A DNA stretch of 64,000 nucleotides from Bacteroidaceae bacterium (lineage in GTDB: Bacteria > Bacteroidota > Bacteroidia > Bacteroidales > Bacteroidaceae). Shown piece after piece: positions 54,107 to 63,509 of this stretch. Each line of letters opens with the position of its first letter. Position 1 is the first letter of the stretch. The notes under the pieces were generated by a model. That model was not told the origin of the DNA. It saw nothing but the letters and a program-made list of their open reading frames with translations, and made no database searches. The DNA is taken from contig JAKSJB010000010.1 of assembly GCA_024398475.1 (NCBI GenBank), positions 1 through 64,000 on the forward strand, read 5' to 3'. Position numbers and translations under genes: made by a program.

Positions 54107-57100
54107 ATGAACAAAAAAACGATTATTGAAATTTTTCTACACATCATCATCCTCACAATCTTCTGCACATCATCCATCCCGATGAAAGCGCAGATACCCC
54201 ATTTATTTACCACCGAAGAAGGACTCACCACAAGTTCCCTCCGCAATGTAAACGTAGACAGCCGCGGTATCGTATGGATATCCGGAGCAAGATGTCTCGA
54301 CACATTCGACGGTTTCACATTCCATTCCGTTTCCCTTTTCGACAAGACAATCGGACAGGACATATGCAGTGTCACCAACTTTGTTGAAGACATAGGCAAA
54401 GGCAACTACCTTGTACTCACCAATACAGGAACATACCTTTACAACCTGGCAAGCGGAGAATTCCGCAGGGTAAAGCTCAGCGACAAGGAAAATGCCGACT
54501 ACGGATACACCTCTTCATTCGTACTTCCATACATCACCCCCGACAAGCGAATAATCATAACCGACGGATGGGGATGCTACATATACAACACCGAGACACT
54601 GGAAGTAGATGTCCCCGCATCCGACAAACTTCAGAAATCACTTGAAGAATCATATTTCCACAAGGCATTCGTTGACAGCAAGGGCAACATGTGGGCAGAC
54701 TGTCACGACATGACCCTCCGTTGTTTCAGTCTCAGGAATCTCAAGGACCTGCCGTTCCGTGCCACACCCGAAGCCGCAGCAATCGTAGCAGGCGGTGCAG
54801 CACTGTGCATCTCAGAAGCAGGCGGCAACATCTACATCGGAATCAACGACAAGCTTCTGATGTTCAGTTACAAGACCAACCTTCTGTCCGTAGTGCCATG
54901 CAACCTCAACTCACCAATCGATGCCCTCCTTTCCAACGATGACGGAGGACTTCTCATCGGAACCGACAGCAAGGGACTGTACGAGCTCCATCCCGACGGA
55001 AGAATCAACAAGTTCCAGACCATGCGCATGCCGTTCAGTATGGAATACGGAAAAGTCAAGTGCATAAACCGAATGTCCGACGGGACCCTACTGCTCGGTC
55101 TGCTCCAGAAAGGTCTCATGGTGATACCGCCCAATTCAGGAGATTTCACCTACCACGCCGTTTCTCCACTGCACGATGAAATCAACGCATCATGCATCAC
55201 CTCCATCAGTCACGGTTGGATAGCCACCGACGGCTGCGGTATGTTCCGCCTGCAGAATCCAGCCAACGGAGGATACCCGGAACTCTGCAATGAAGGACTG
55301 AACGCCACACTGATGCAGTCAGTACTGATAGACAAGCGCGGCACAGCATGGGTAGGCAGTTACGGAGGAGGAGTACAGTATTTCGACGGAACCCGCTTCG
55401 TCACGCCCCAATGGTTCGAAAAACTCAGGAATTCCCCAATACTTGCCCTCGCCTACGACAGGAAAGAAGATGCCATGTATATCGGCTGCAACGGAGTCGG
55501 TCTGTTCAAGGCAGAACTGACCAACCAGAAGATGACCAACATATCCGACCATATAGTCAACAACACCTGGATATCCACCCTCTATTTCGACAGTCTCACC
55601 TCCACGCTCTGGGCAGGAACAGCAAACGGACTGTTCTATCAGAACACCCGAACCAAGGAACACGGAGAATTCATGTTCAACAACTGTCACGTACTCGACA
55701 TCAACTGCGTTAAGGCAGACAGTTCCCATGTATTCATCGGCACCACCCTCGGTCTGATAGTAGCTGACAAGCGTCTGAAGAACGGCAATGAACCAATCTA
55801 CATGTTCAACGACGAGCGAGTGATGTCGATAGAAATCACGAAGAACTACATCTGGGTATCCACCTCACGAAGCATAATAAAGATTGAGAACAAATGGTCC
55901 GACAATGACAAAGACACCCTCCCCGAATACACAGTATATAAATCCTTCGGAGGCGTATTCCTCGGAGAATTCCACAAGAACAGCAGTATACAGGTATCCC
56001 ACCGCATCCTGTTCGGTGCCGACAACGGAATCATAAGTTTCGACCCAAATCAGATCAGCAAGCGTCAGCCCCTTCAGGGACCGATTATATTCACCAGCAT
56101 AGCCATCGGCGCCCGTCCAGCCACCATATCCGTATCCGACCAAGTGGAACTGGAACCCGACGAGAGTGCATTCACCATCACGTTCTGCGTTCCAGGCTGT
56201 ATGGCATCACCTAACCGTATCCGCTATGAATATATGCTGAAAGGCTACGACAACACATGGCGTGAATGCAAGGAACTGCCACAGGCATATTATTCCGGAC
56301 TCCATCCAGGAACCTACACCCTCGTAGTACGTGCCCACGACGAGTCCGACAGTGAAAACAGCATCGTAACCGAACTCACCATCAAGGTACAGCCCCACTG
56401 GTATGCATCAGTATGGGCATGGATAATCTATACCCTGATATTCATCTGGCTCATCTACTACCTCATGCGAGCCTACTCCGTACGCCGCCGCCAGCAGAAG
56501 ATTATCCACCAGGCACGCCAGAACGAGCAACTGAAGGAAGCACGCCTCAATCTATTCACGAGCATAGCCCACGAACTCCGTTCACCGCTCACCATGATAG
56601 TATCGCCACTTCGCCAACTCATGTCCAGCGACAACGACAGCGACCACCAGCACCTATATAATATAATGATGCGCAACTCCCAGCGACTGCTCAGCGTAGT
56701 AAAACAGATAACCGACATACGCCATATCGACAGCGGGATGCTGCAACTGAAATTCAGCGAAGTCGATTATGTAAAATATTCAAGCAACATCTACGAAACC
56801 TTCGCCGCAAGTGCCGCCCTGAAGAACATCACCTTCACCGTAGAAAACCACAACAAGCCGCTGAACGTATGGATTGATACCGTACATTTCGAGAAGATAC
56901 TCACCAACCTACTCTCCAACGCATTCAAGTTCACACCTGAAGGCGGGAAGGTAACAGCCACAAGCAGTATCGCCGACAACAATATGGAACTGCGGTTCTA
57001 CAACTCAGGAGTAGAACTGACCGACGGAGAGATAGAGCGGTTCTTCGACCGTTTCTATCAAGCCAGCAATGCCCACAACATCCAAGGTTCAGGCATCGGA

Positions 57101-58144
57101 CTGAGTCTGGTACAGGAACTCACCCAACTGCATCACGGAACCATCGAAGTCCACCGCGTAGATACCGACGGAATAGAATTCGTCCTCAGGTTCCCACTCG
57201 GCAGCAACCACCTCAAGGCAGAAGACATACGTACCGAACAGGATGACGACAGTGAGACAGGAAAAGAAGAAGCATACAGTTATGCAGAACTCCCAGAAGC
57301 CATACCAGCCCCACAGATAGAAGAAGGAGAAACAGGCAAGAAATACACCCTGCTCATCGTTGACGACGACAAGGAACTCTGTCTGTATATCGCCAACCAA
57401 CTGTCCGAGCGTTATAACATAGTCACCGCCTTCAGCGGCAATACAGCATGGCAGCAGATACTCACCTCCCGTCCAGACGTAGTAATCACCGACATACAGA
57501 TGACCGACGGCGACGGCATGGAACTCTGTCAGCGCATCAAGTCCAACTCCGAGACCGACAGCACACCTATCATCATGCTTACAGGAGAAAACGGTGACGA
57601 CATAAAGATGCAGAGCCTCAACCTCAAGGTTGACCACTTCCTCTCCAAGCCATTCAATCTCATGATGCTGCAGGCAGCCATCAGTCAGGTACTGCAAGTA
57701 CGCGAAAACATCATGCGCCGCATCACCCGTAAAGACAATGCCGCAAGCGACTACTCACGCGTCAACATCACCTCAGCCGACAGCAAACTCTTTGAACGAA
57801 TCAACGAGTCCATCCGTCAGCATCTCGACGACAGTGAATTCGGAGTAGAACAGATGGCAGCAGAAGTAGGAATCAGCAGAGTACACCTCAACCGCAAGAT
57901 GAAGGAACACTACGGCATCAGTCCAAACACCTTCATCAAGGCATACCGACTCAAGCAGGCAGCCTACCTGCTCGTACATACACCAAACGTAAACATCAGC
58001 GAAGTAGCCTATACAGTAGGATTCTCCACCGCCGCATACTTCAGCAGTTCCTTCCGTTCATACTTCGGAATGACACCAAAGGAATTCATGGCCCAGTATG
58101 CCGACAACCCAGAAGACGAAACCCTAAAGAAGTTGCTGGAATAA
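54107..58144 (+). CDS. Hybrid two-component system sensor-regulator (HTCS), orphan
   Basis: 1345 residues. A signal peptide or first helix (1-28) leads to a periplasmic region of two-component propeller repeats (about 30-690; for example TSSLRNVNVDSRGIVWISG) and a Y_Y_Y domain (RYEYMLKGYDNTWREC). A membrane helix lies at about 770-790 (WAWIIYTLIFIWLIYYL). Then come HisKA with phospho-acceptor His822 (SIAHELRSPL), HATPase_c (NLLSNAFKFTPEGG; GSGIGLSLV), a receiver with Asp1129 (VVITDIQMTDG) and an AraC-type helix-turn-helix (EVAYTVGFSTAAYFSSSFRS). HTCS proteins sense glycan breakdown products and activate a nearby utilisation locus; here no SusC/D or hydrolase gene is adjacent. Confidence 0.95.
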   Translation: MNKKTIIEIFLHIIILTIFCTSSIPMKAQIPHLFTTEEGLTTSSLRNVNVDSRGIVWISGARCLDTFDGFTFHSVSLFDKTIGQDICSVTNFVEDIGKGNYLVLTNTGTYLYNLASGEFRRVKLSDKENADYGYTSSFVLPYITPDKRIIITDGWGCYIYNTETLEVDVPASDKLQKSLEESYFHKAFVDSKGNMWADCHDMTLRCFSLRNLKDLPFRATPEAAAIVAGGAALCISEAGGNIYIGINDKLLMFSYKTNLLSVVPCNLNSPIDALLSNDDGGLLIGTDSKGLYELHPDGRINKFQTMRMPFSMEYGKVKCINRMSDGTLLLGLLQKGLMVIPPNSGDFTYHAVSPLHDEINASCITSISHGWIATDGCGMFRLQNPANGGYPELCNEGLNATLMQSVLIDKRGTAWVGSYGGGVQYFDGTRFVTPQWFEKLRNSPILALAYDRKEDAMYIGCNGVGLFKAELTNQKMTNISDHIVNNTWISTLYFDSLTSTLWAGTANGLFYQNTRTKEHGEFMFNNCHVLDINCVKADSSHVFIGTTLGLIVADKRLKNGNEPIYMFNDERVMSIEITKNYIWVSTSRSIIKIENKWSDNDKDTLPEYTVYKSFGGVFLGEFHKNSSIQVSHRILFGADNGIISFDPNQISKRQPLQGPIIFTSIAIGARPATISVSDQVELEPDESAFTITFCVPGCMASPNRIRYEYMLKGYDNTWRECKELPQAYYSGLHPGTYTLVVRAHDESDSENSIVTELTIKVQPHWYASVWAWIIYTLIFIWLIYYLMRAYSVRRRQQKIIHQARQNEQLKEARLNLFTSIAHELRSPLTMIVSPLRQLMSSDNDSDHQHLYNIMMRNSQRLLSVVKQITDIRHIDSGMLQLKFSEVDYVKYSSNIYETFAASAALKNITFTVENHNKPLNVWIDTVHFEKILTNLLSNAFKFTPEGGKVTATSSIADNNMELRFYNSGVELTDGEIERFFDRFYQASNAHNIQGSGIGLSLVQELTQLHHGTIEVHRVDTDGIEFVLRFPLGSNHLKAEDIRTEQDDDSETGKEEAYSYAELPEAIPAPQIEEGETGKKYTLLIVDDDKELCLYIANQLSERYNIVTAFSGNTAWQQILTSRPDVVITDIQMTDGDGMELCQRIKSNSETDSTPIIMLTGENGDDIKMQSLNLKVDHFLSKPFNLMMLQAAISQVLQVRENIMRRITRKDNAASDYSRVNITSADSKLFERINESIRQHLDDSEFGVEQMAAEVGISRVHLNRKMKEHYGISPNTFIKAYRLKQAAYLLVHTPNVNISEVAYTVGFSTAAYFSSSFRSYFGMTPKEFMAQYADNPEDETLKKLLE

Positions 58145-58161
58145 TTGGGCATTGGAGATCT

Positions 58162-58333
58162 GCCATTAGCCATTAGCCATTGGCTTTTGCGTTTGCGTTT
58201 GCGTTAGGGTTTGCGTTCTTCCCCCTTGAGGGGGTTAGGGGGCTACTCGTTGACTTGTAGACTTGTAGACTCGTAGACTTGTTGACTCGTAGTCTTGTAG
58301 ACTTGTTGACTCCCAAAAAGCCAATGGCATAAT
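58162..58333. repeat. Composite repeat: 7-bp, 6-bp, GC hairpin, 8-bp, inverted 7-bp
   Basis: In order: gccatta, gccatta, gccattg (58162-58182), TTTGCG hexamers (about 58184-58218), CCCCCTTGAGGGGG hairpin (58221-58234), eight 8-bp units gttgactt / gtagactt (58249-58312), and gccaatg, gcataat (58320-58333). The 7-bp ends are inverted, so the whole is bounded like the smaller element at 724-812. Confidence 0.88.
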
Positions 58334-58373
58334 AAAAAGTGGTCACTTCAAATTTGAAATGACCACTTTTTTT
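58334..58373. terminator. Bidirectional terminator between the HTCS and glycosyltransferase genes
   Basis: A near-perfect palindrome (AAAAAGTGGTCA at 58335 pairing with TGACCACTTTTT) whose stem closes through TTCAAATTTGAA, with runs of A and T at its ends. Confidence 0.85.
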
Positions 58374-58380
58374 ATTTCAT

Positions 58381-59664
58381 TTACATCTTAGTCAGAAGTT
58401 TATTTATCAGATTCTTGATTTGGGCAGAGAGCCATCGGAAGAGTCCCTGGAAGAAGCCCACCACATAAGGAGTATTCTTTCTGATTTCCACAAACAGTCT
58501 TTTCAGGAGTTTCCACAGGATTTTGGCAAGTTTTTTCAGAACCACGGCAGCCTTGCCGCAGAACTTCACGAAACCACGACCAAACTTACCGCCGTAAACC
58601 GAAGTCCACTGTCCCAACTTGGCACCCACCTTGGAAAGTACCGCACCGAAGTTGCTCATATGTCCCCCCATCTGTTTTACAGAAGCCAGCGCACCGGTTC
58701 CGCCCTTCAAAGCCATACGGGCGAACTTACCCAGAGGAGTATATACGATACCCCAGTCCTTGATAGCCTCAGCAAAGAGTTCCTCAATTTCAGGCTTTGG
58801 AAGAATGTCACGTCTGCTCACCTTGACCAGTCGCTCCAATGGCGGACGGTCATAATTGTAATACTGGAACTTCTCATGAGTCGAGAAGTGAGTACCCTCC
58901 TTCAGACCGATATTTCTCACGAGAGTATACCCCGGAGTCAGACACAGTCCGTCAGCCTTGTAAATAGCAATTTCCCAACACACATCCCAAGGAATAGGAT
59001 TGTTCTTGAGAAGTTTCAGACAAGGGAAGTTGCCGCCATACTGCATCTTGTCCTGCATGGCAGGAGTAAGTCCGGCAAGAGCCTCAGCCTCAGTTTCGAA
59101 ATGATGGAAATGTTCCTGCCAGCGGTCCCGCCAGGTACCCCATCCCCAACCCGACATGTGAGGAGTGAAATAAGTCTCGTTGATAAGGTCCACATACGGA
59201 TTATCGTAAACAAGCAGAGGATGCTCGTTGATGAGGTCCAGGTTCGTGAACCCCGACACATGCATCACCTTCCTGTCCTCACGGTAAAGGTCGAAGGCAG
59301 TATTCATGTAGTCAAGGAAGAATTCCGACACAAAGATATCATCTTCAAGGACGATGATGGTATCATGTTTTTTGAACACCTCATTGATACCATCCATAAT
59401 ATTACGTTCCACATACCAGTTTTCAGGTCGTTCAGTAATAGTCACCGACTTGAACATAGTACTGCTGGCATTGGATTGCTTTTCCAAGTCATGCAGATAT
59501 TCACGTACCGCCTTCACCTCAGCCCACGACTGTTCATCCTTACCGCCGTCCGAGAACACGTAAAGGTCAGTCTCATACGACAGAGTATTGGTCAGCAGCT
59601 GAGTAACCACCTGCTTGGTCTGTTCCAGGCGGTTATAGACGAATAATGCTATTGGTGCGTACAT
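58381..59664 (-). CDS. Glycosyltransferase with basic amphipathic C-terminal tail
   Basis: 427 residues from the ATG at 59664, chosen because the frame's first ATG (59688) would lie within the promoter box. GT-A features: PIALFVYNRLEQTKQVV, LYVFSDGGKD, then the acidic VLEDDIFVSEFFLDYMN (metal-binding DxD-like), MSGWGWGTWRDRW and WDVCWEIAIYKADGLCLTP. This is the layout of GT2-like transferases with a GNT-I-type middle. The last 110 residues are different: glycine- and lysine-rich helices (KAAVVLKKLAKILWKLLKRL; GFFQGLFRWLSAQIKNLINK), which look like a membrane-surface anchor. Donor and acceptor are unknown. It is monocistronic with a full-consensus promoter. Confidence 0.8.
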   Translation of the reverse strand: MYAPIALFVYNRLEQTKQVVTQLLTNTLSYETDLYVFSDGGKDEQSWAEVKAVREYLHDLEKQSNASSTMFKSVTITERPENWYVERNIMDGINEVFKKHDTIIVLEDDIFVSEFFLDYMNTAFDLYREDRKVMHVSGFTNLDLINEHPLLVYDNPYVDLINETYFTPHMSGWGWGTWRDRWQEHFHHFETEAEALAGLTPAMQDKMQYGGNFPCLKLLKNNPIPWDVCWEIAIYKADGLCLTPGYTLVRNIGLKEGTHFSTHEKFQYYNYDRPPLERLVKVSRRDILPKPEIEELFAEAIKDWGIVYTPLGKFARMALKGGTGALASVKQMGGHMSNFGAVLSKVGAKLGQWTSVYGGKFGRGFVKFCGKAAVVLKKLAKILWKLLKRLFVEIRKNTPYVVGFFQGLFRWLSAQIKNLINKLLTKM

Positions 59665-59685
59665 ATAAATGTTTTTTTGGAAATG

Positions 59686-59717
59686 CAAAGGTACATTATT
59701 CTTTATGAAAGTCCAAA
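59686..59717 (-). promoter_or_regulatory. Promoter for the 58381-59664 glycosyltransferase
   Basis: Minus strand: TTTG (59714-59717), 20-base spacer, TACCTTTG (59686-59693). The -7 box is 22 bases before the ATG at 59664. Confidence 0.75.
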
Positions 59718-59767
59718 TTTGTTTTTGTGTTTTTTTACATTATGTACAATAATTACATTTATTTTCG

Positions 59768-59775
59768 TATCTTTG
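59768..59775 (+). promoter_or_regulatory. -7 element TATCTTTG for the DPP-IV-like gene
   Basis: TATCTTTG at 59768-59775, 29 bases before the ATG at 59804. The -33 element is not clear. Confidence 0.6.
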
Positions 59776-59803
59776 CGCAACAAATAACAGAAACTCCAAC
59801 GAT

Positions 59804-61951
59804 ATGAAGTCAATATTTGCCATTGCCTTGGCATTGTTCACTGTATCAAATATTTCTATGGCACAGGACAAGCAACCATTCAGTCTCGACGACCTGATTC
59901 CCGGCGGTAAATCATACGCCGCCATGCAACCTGCAAAAGCCTACTATTCATGGTGGGGCAAGTCATTACACAGGACCGACATCGACAACGTCGAAGGACT
60001 GTTCACCCTTGAAGACATCAACGACATACTGCAGGACAACGGGAAGAGAAAAATCCACGACCTGCGCTATGCCGGATTTCCATATCCAGGCAAACCCATA
60101 GTACTACTCGCATCAGGCGGAGAATTCCTATGCATCAACTGGAAAGACCGCACCATCGAAAGTAGCGTGTCCTACGACCGGTCACTCGATCCCCGCAACG
60201 ACTACATCGGTTTCGAACCCAAGTCAGGCAGCATAGCCTATTCAGCAGGTCACAACCTCTACATCTCCACCCCCCAGGGCGAAGTCATCCCAGTCAGTAC
60301 CGACGGCAGCCTCGACCTCGTTTACGGAGAGAGCGTCCACCGCGACGAATTCGGAATCGACCACGGCATCTTCTGGAGTCCGTCAGGCAAGAGCCTAGCC
60401 TTCTACCGCATGGACCAGTCCATGGTCAGCACCTATCCACAGGTCGATATCGAAGGCAGCGACACAAGCCGGTGTGCAGCACTGGTACCCGACAAATACC
60501 CAATGGCAGGAGAAACCAGCCATAAGGTCACAGTAGGCATCTTCGACCTTCAGAGCCGCCGCACCGTCTATCTCGATGCAGGCGACCCCACCGACCGCTA
60601 CTTCACCAACATACAGTGGAGTCCCGACAGCCGATACATCTACATGATAGAACTCAACCGCGACCAGAACCACGCACAACTCGTACGCTACAGCAGTCAG
60701 GACGGCAAGCGCGAAGCAGTACTGTTCGAAGAAAAGAACGACAAGTACGTCGAACCCATGATGCCGATACAATTTCTGCCGTGGGACCCCTCCAAGTTCA
60801 TCTACTCAAGCCGTAAGGACGGATGGCAGCACCTCTACCTCTACGACACCACAGGCAGCGAACTCATCCAACTCACCAAGGGAACCTTCGAGACAATCGA
60901 CTTCCTCGGATTCGATGCCACCCACAAGACAGCCATCTACACCAGCAACGAAGTCCATCCCCTGCAATGCAACACCTACAGCGTTGACATGAAAGGCCGC
61001 CGCACATTGCTCGACAACGGGAAAGGATGGCACACGCCAACCCTCTCGCCATCAGGCACAGAATACTTCGACAACTATTCATCACCCGACGTAGCACGTC
61101 AGATAATCAGATATTCAACCCATTCAGGCAAGCGGCCACAGATACTCTTCGAAGCCGATGAACCATGGGACGGATATGCCACACCCAAGATGACCGTAGG
61201 AACCATCAAGGCAGCCGACGGGAAGACCGACCTCTATTACCGTCTGGTACTACCCACCGACTTCGACCCAACCAAGAAATATCCGGCAGTAGTCTACGTC
61301 TATGGAGGACCGCACGCCCACAACATCGATGCCAGTCGCCATTGGGGAGTACGCGGATGGGACATCTGGATGGCACAGCAAGGCTACGTCATGTTCTGTC
61401 TCGACAACCGAGGCAGCGAACACAGAGGACTGGAATTCGAACAAGCCACCTTCCGCCATCTCGGAGTAGAAGAAATGAAAGACCAACTCTGCGGAATCGA
61501 CTACCTCAAGTCCCTGTCCTACGTCGATGCCGACCGCATAGGAGTCCACGGATGGAGTTTCGGAGGATTCATGACCACCAGCCTCATGACCACCTACCCC
61601 GACATCTTCAAGGTAGGAGTAGCCGGAGGTCCCGTCATCGACTGGAATTACTACGAAGTGATGTATGGCGAGCGCTATATGGACACACCACAGTCCAATC
61701 CCCGCGGATACGCCCAGACATCGCTGCTCAATAAGGCAAAGAACCTCAAGGGCAGACTACTGGTAATCTATGGAGGCAACGACCCAACCTGCGTACCGCA
61801 GCACACCCTCTCCTTCATTCGAGCCTGCATCGATGCCGGCACCTACCCCGATCTCTTCACCTACCCAGGCGACGGACACAACATGCAGGGAACCGACCGC
61901 ATCCACCTCCACCACAAGATCACCCAATACTTCAATGACTTCTTGAAATAG
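59804..61951 (+). CDS. Exported prolyl dipeptidyl peptidase, S9B (DPP-IV-like)
   Basis: 715 residues. A signal peptide (1-20, NISMAQ) exports it. The N-terminal propeller (about 40-470) includes DHGIFWSPSGKSLAFYRMDQ and FTNIQWSPDSRYIYM. The C-terminal alpha/beta hydrolase has YGGPHAHN, GWSFGGF with nucleophile Ser585, GGNDPT with Asp660 and GDGHNM with His692, a complete triad. The enzymes remove Xaa-Pro dipeptides and serve peptide scavenging in Bacteroidales. The third codon positions are unusually C-rich compared with the susCD genes. The gene runs into the 9-bp array before purD, with no terminator in between. Confidence 0.93.
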   Translation: MKSIFAIALALFTVSNISMAQDKQPFSLDDLIPGGKSYAAMQPAKAYYSWWGKSLHRTDIDNVEGLFTLEDINDILQDNGKRKIHDLRYAGFPYPGKPIVLLASGGEFLCINWKDRTIESSVSYDRSLDPRNDYIGFEPKSGSIAYSAGHNLYISTPQGEVIPVSTDGSLDLVYGESVHRDEFGIDHGIFWSPSGKSLAFYRMDQSMVSTYPQVDIEGSDTSRCAALVPDKYPMAGETSHKVTVGIFDLQSRRTVYLDAGDPTDRYFTNIQWSPDSRYIYMIELNRDQNHAQLVRYSSQDGKREAVLFEEKNDKYVEPMMPIQFLPWDPSKFIYSSRKDGWQHLYLYDTTGSELIQLTKGTFETIDFLGFDATHKTAIYTSNEVHPLQCNTYSVDMKGRRTLLDNGKGWHTPTLSPSGTEYFDNYSSPDVARQIIRYSTHSGKRPQILFEADEPWDGYATPKMTVGTIKAADGKTDLYYRLVLPTDFDPTKKYPAVVYVYGGPHAHNIDASRHWGVRGWDIWMAQQGYVMFCLDNRGSEHRGLEFEQATFRHLGVEEMKDQLCGIDYLKSLSYVDADRIGVHGWSFGGFMTTSLMTTYPDIFKVGVAGGPVIDWNYYEVMYGERYMDTPQSNPRGYAQTSLLNKAKNLKGRLLVIYGGNDPTCVPQHTLSFIRACIDAGTYPDLFTYPGDGHNMQGTDRIHLHHKITQYFNDFLK

Positions 61952-61970
61952 GAGGAAGAAAAAGAATAGA

Positions 61971-62228
61971 AGTTATAGGGATTATAGAGATTATAGGGAT
62001 TATAGAGATTATAGCAGTTATAGAGATTATAGGGATTATAGAAATTATAGCAGTTATAGAGGTCATAGAAAAAAACTATAACAGCTATAAAAACTATAAC
62101 AACTATAGCAACTATAAAAACTATAACAACTATAAAAGCTATAACAACTATAACAGCTATAACAGCTATAAAAACTATAACAGCTATAAAAACTATAAAA
62201 ACTATAAAAACTATAAAAACTATAAAAA
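61971..62228. repeat. 9-bp array GTTATAGAG with complementary second half, abutting purD
   Basis: Left part (61971-62067) of units such as attatagag and gttatagag, then right part (62075-62228) of ctataacag, ctataaaaa and ctataacaa. The two parts are reverse complements in type, like 48654-48863. The right part ends 12 bases before the purD ATG. I see no TAnnTTTG promoter in the 289-base gap. Confidence 0.9.
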
Positions 62229-62240
62229 AAACTCAAATAT

Positions 62241-63509
62241 ATGAAACTATTACTATTAGGCAGCGGAGGCCGTGAGCACGCCTTAGCTTGGAAAATTGCT
62301 CAATCAAAGAAAGTAAGTCAACTCTTCATCGCTCCGGGCAATGCCGGAACAACAGATGCAGGAACCAACGTAAATATCAAGGTCAACGATTTCGAAGCCA
62401 TCAAGGAGTTCGTACTCCGTGAAGGCATCGACATGGTCGTAGTAGGTCCCGAAGACCCACTGGTAAACGGCATCTACGACTTCTTCCGCGACGACGCATC
62501 ACTTAAGTCAATCCCCCTCATCGGTCCATCACGCCAGGGAGCAGTACTCGAAGGCTCCAAGGAATTTGCCAAGGGATTCATGCAGCGTCACAACATACCG
62601 ACAGCACGCTACCAGAGTTTCAACGGCACAACCCTCGACGAAGGTCTCAAGTTCCTCGAAACCCTCCAGCCACCCTACGTACTCAAGGCCGACGGTCTGT
62701 GTGCCGGTAAGGGAGTACTCATCCTTCCAACCCTTGAAGAAGCAAAGAAAGAACTCAGGGAAATGCTCGGCGGCATGTTCGGAACAGCCAGTTCAAAGGT
62801 AGTCATCGAAGAATTCCTCAGCGGCATCGAGTGTTCAGTATTCGTACTCACCGACGGAACCCACTACAAGATACTGCCAGAAGCCAAGGACTACAAGCGC
62901 ATCGGAGAAGGCGACACAGGTCTCAACACCGGCGGAATGGGTTCGGTAAGTCCCGTACCGTTTGCCACCAAGGAATGGATGCAGAAAGTTGAAGACCGCA
63001 TCATACGTCCAACCGTAGAAGGCTTGGCACAGGAAGGAATCGACTACAAGGGATTCATCTTCTTCGGTCTCATCAACGTAGCAGGCGAACCAATGGTCAT
63101 CGAGTACAACGTACGAATGGGCGACCCAGAGACAGAAAGCGTCATGCTCCGCATCAAGAGCGACCTCGTCGATTTGTTTGAAGGCGTAGCAGAAGGCAAT
63201 CTCGACACCAAGACACTCGAAATCGACGACCGTTCAGCCGTATGCGTGATGCTCGTATCAGGCGGATATCCCGAAGCCTATGAGAAAGGCTACCCAATCA
63301 CCGGAGTCGACAACGTGGAAGGCAGCATCGTGTTCCATGCCGGAACAGCACTCAAGGACGGACAGGTAGTCACCAACGGCGGACGCGTCATCGCAGTCAG
63401 TTCCTATGGCAAGGACAAGGCAGAAGCCCTCGCCAAGTCATTCCAGGAAGCCCAGAAGATAGATTTCAGCAAGAAGTACTTCCGTCGTGACATAGGTCAG
63501 GATCTATGA
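62241..63509 (+). CDS. purD: Phosphoribosylamine-glycine ligase (GAR synthetase)
   Basis: 422 residues, the normal length. PurD joins phosphoribosylamine and glycine with ATP in purine synthesis. The N-terminal domain begins [19 protein letters not shown] and includes APGNAGT and [11 protein letters not shown]. The ATP-grasp core has [46 protein letters not shown] and [15 protein letters not shown]. The C-terminal domain has [12 protein letters not shown]. All family blocks are intact. It is preceded by the 9-bp array rather than a recognisable promoter, so it may depend on read-through from the DPP-IV-like gene. Its stop overlaps the next start by four bases. Confidence 0.96.
   Translation: MKLLLLGSGGREHALAWKIAQSKKVSQLFIAPGNAGTTDAGTNVNIKVNDFEAIKEFVLREGIDMVVVGPEDPLVNGIYDFFRDDASLKSIPLIGPSRQGAVLEGSKEFAKGFMQRHNIPTARYQSFNGTTLDEGLKFLETLQPPYVLKADGLCAGKGVLILPTLEEAKKELREMLGGMFGTASSKVVIEEFLSGIECSVFVLTDGTHYKILPEAKDYKRIGEGDTGLNTGGMGSVSPVPFATKEWMQKVEDRIIRPTVEGLAQEGIDYKGFIFFGLINVAGEPMVIEYNVRMGDPETESVMLRIKSDLVDLFEGVAEGNLDTKTLEIDDRSAVCVMLVSGGYPEAYEKGYPITGVDNVEGSIVFHAGTALKDGQVVTNGGRVIAVSSYGKDKAEALAKSFQEAQKIDFSKKYFRRDIGQDL

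Noticed and set aside
58420..59646. 408-residue plus-strand frame antisense to the glycosyltransferase
   Set aside because: It is a shadow frame with no recognisable protein features.
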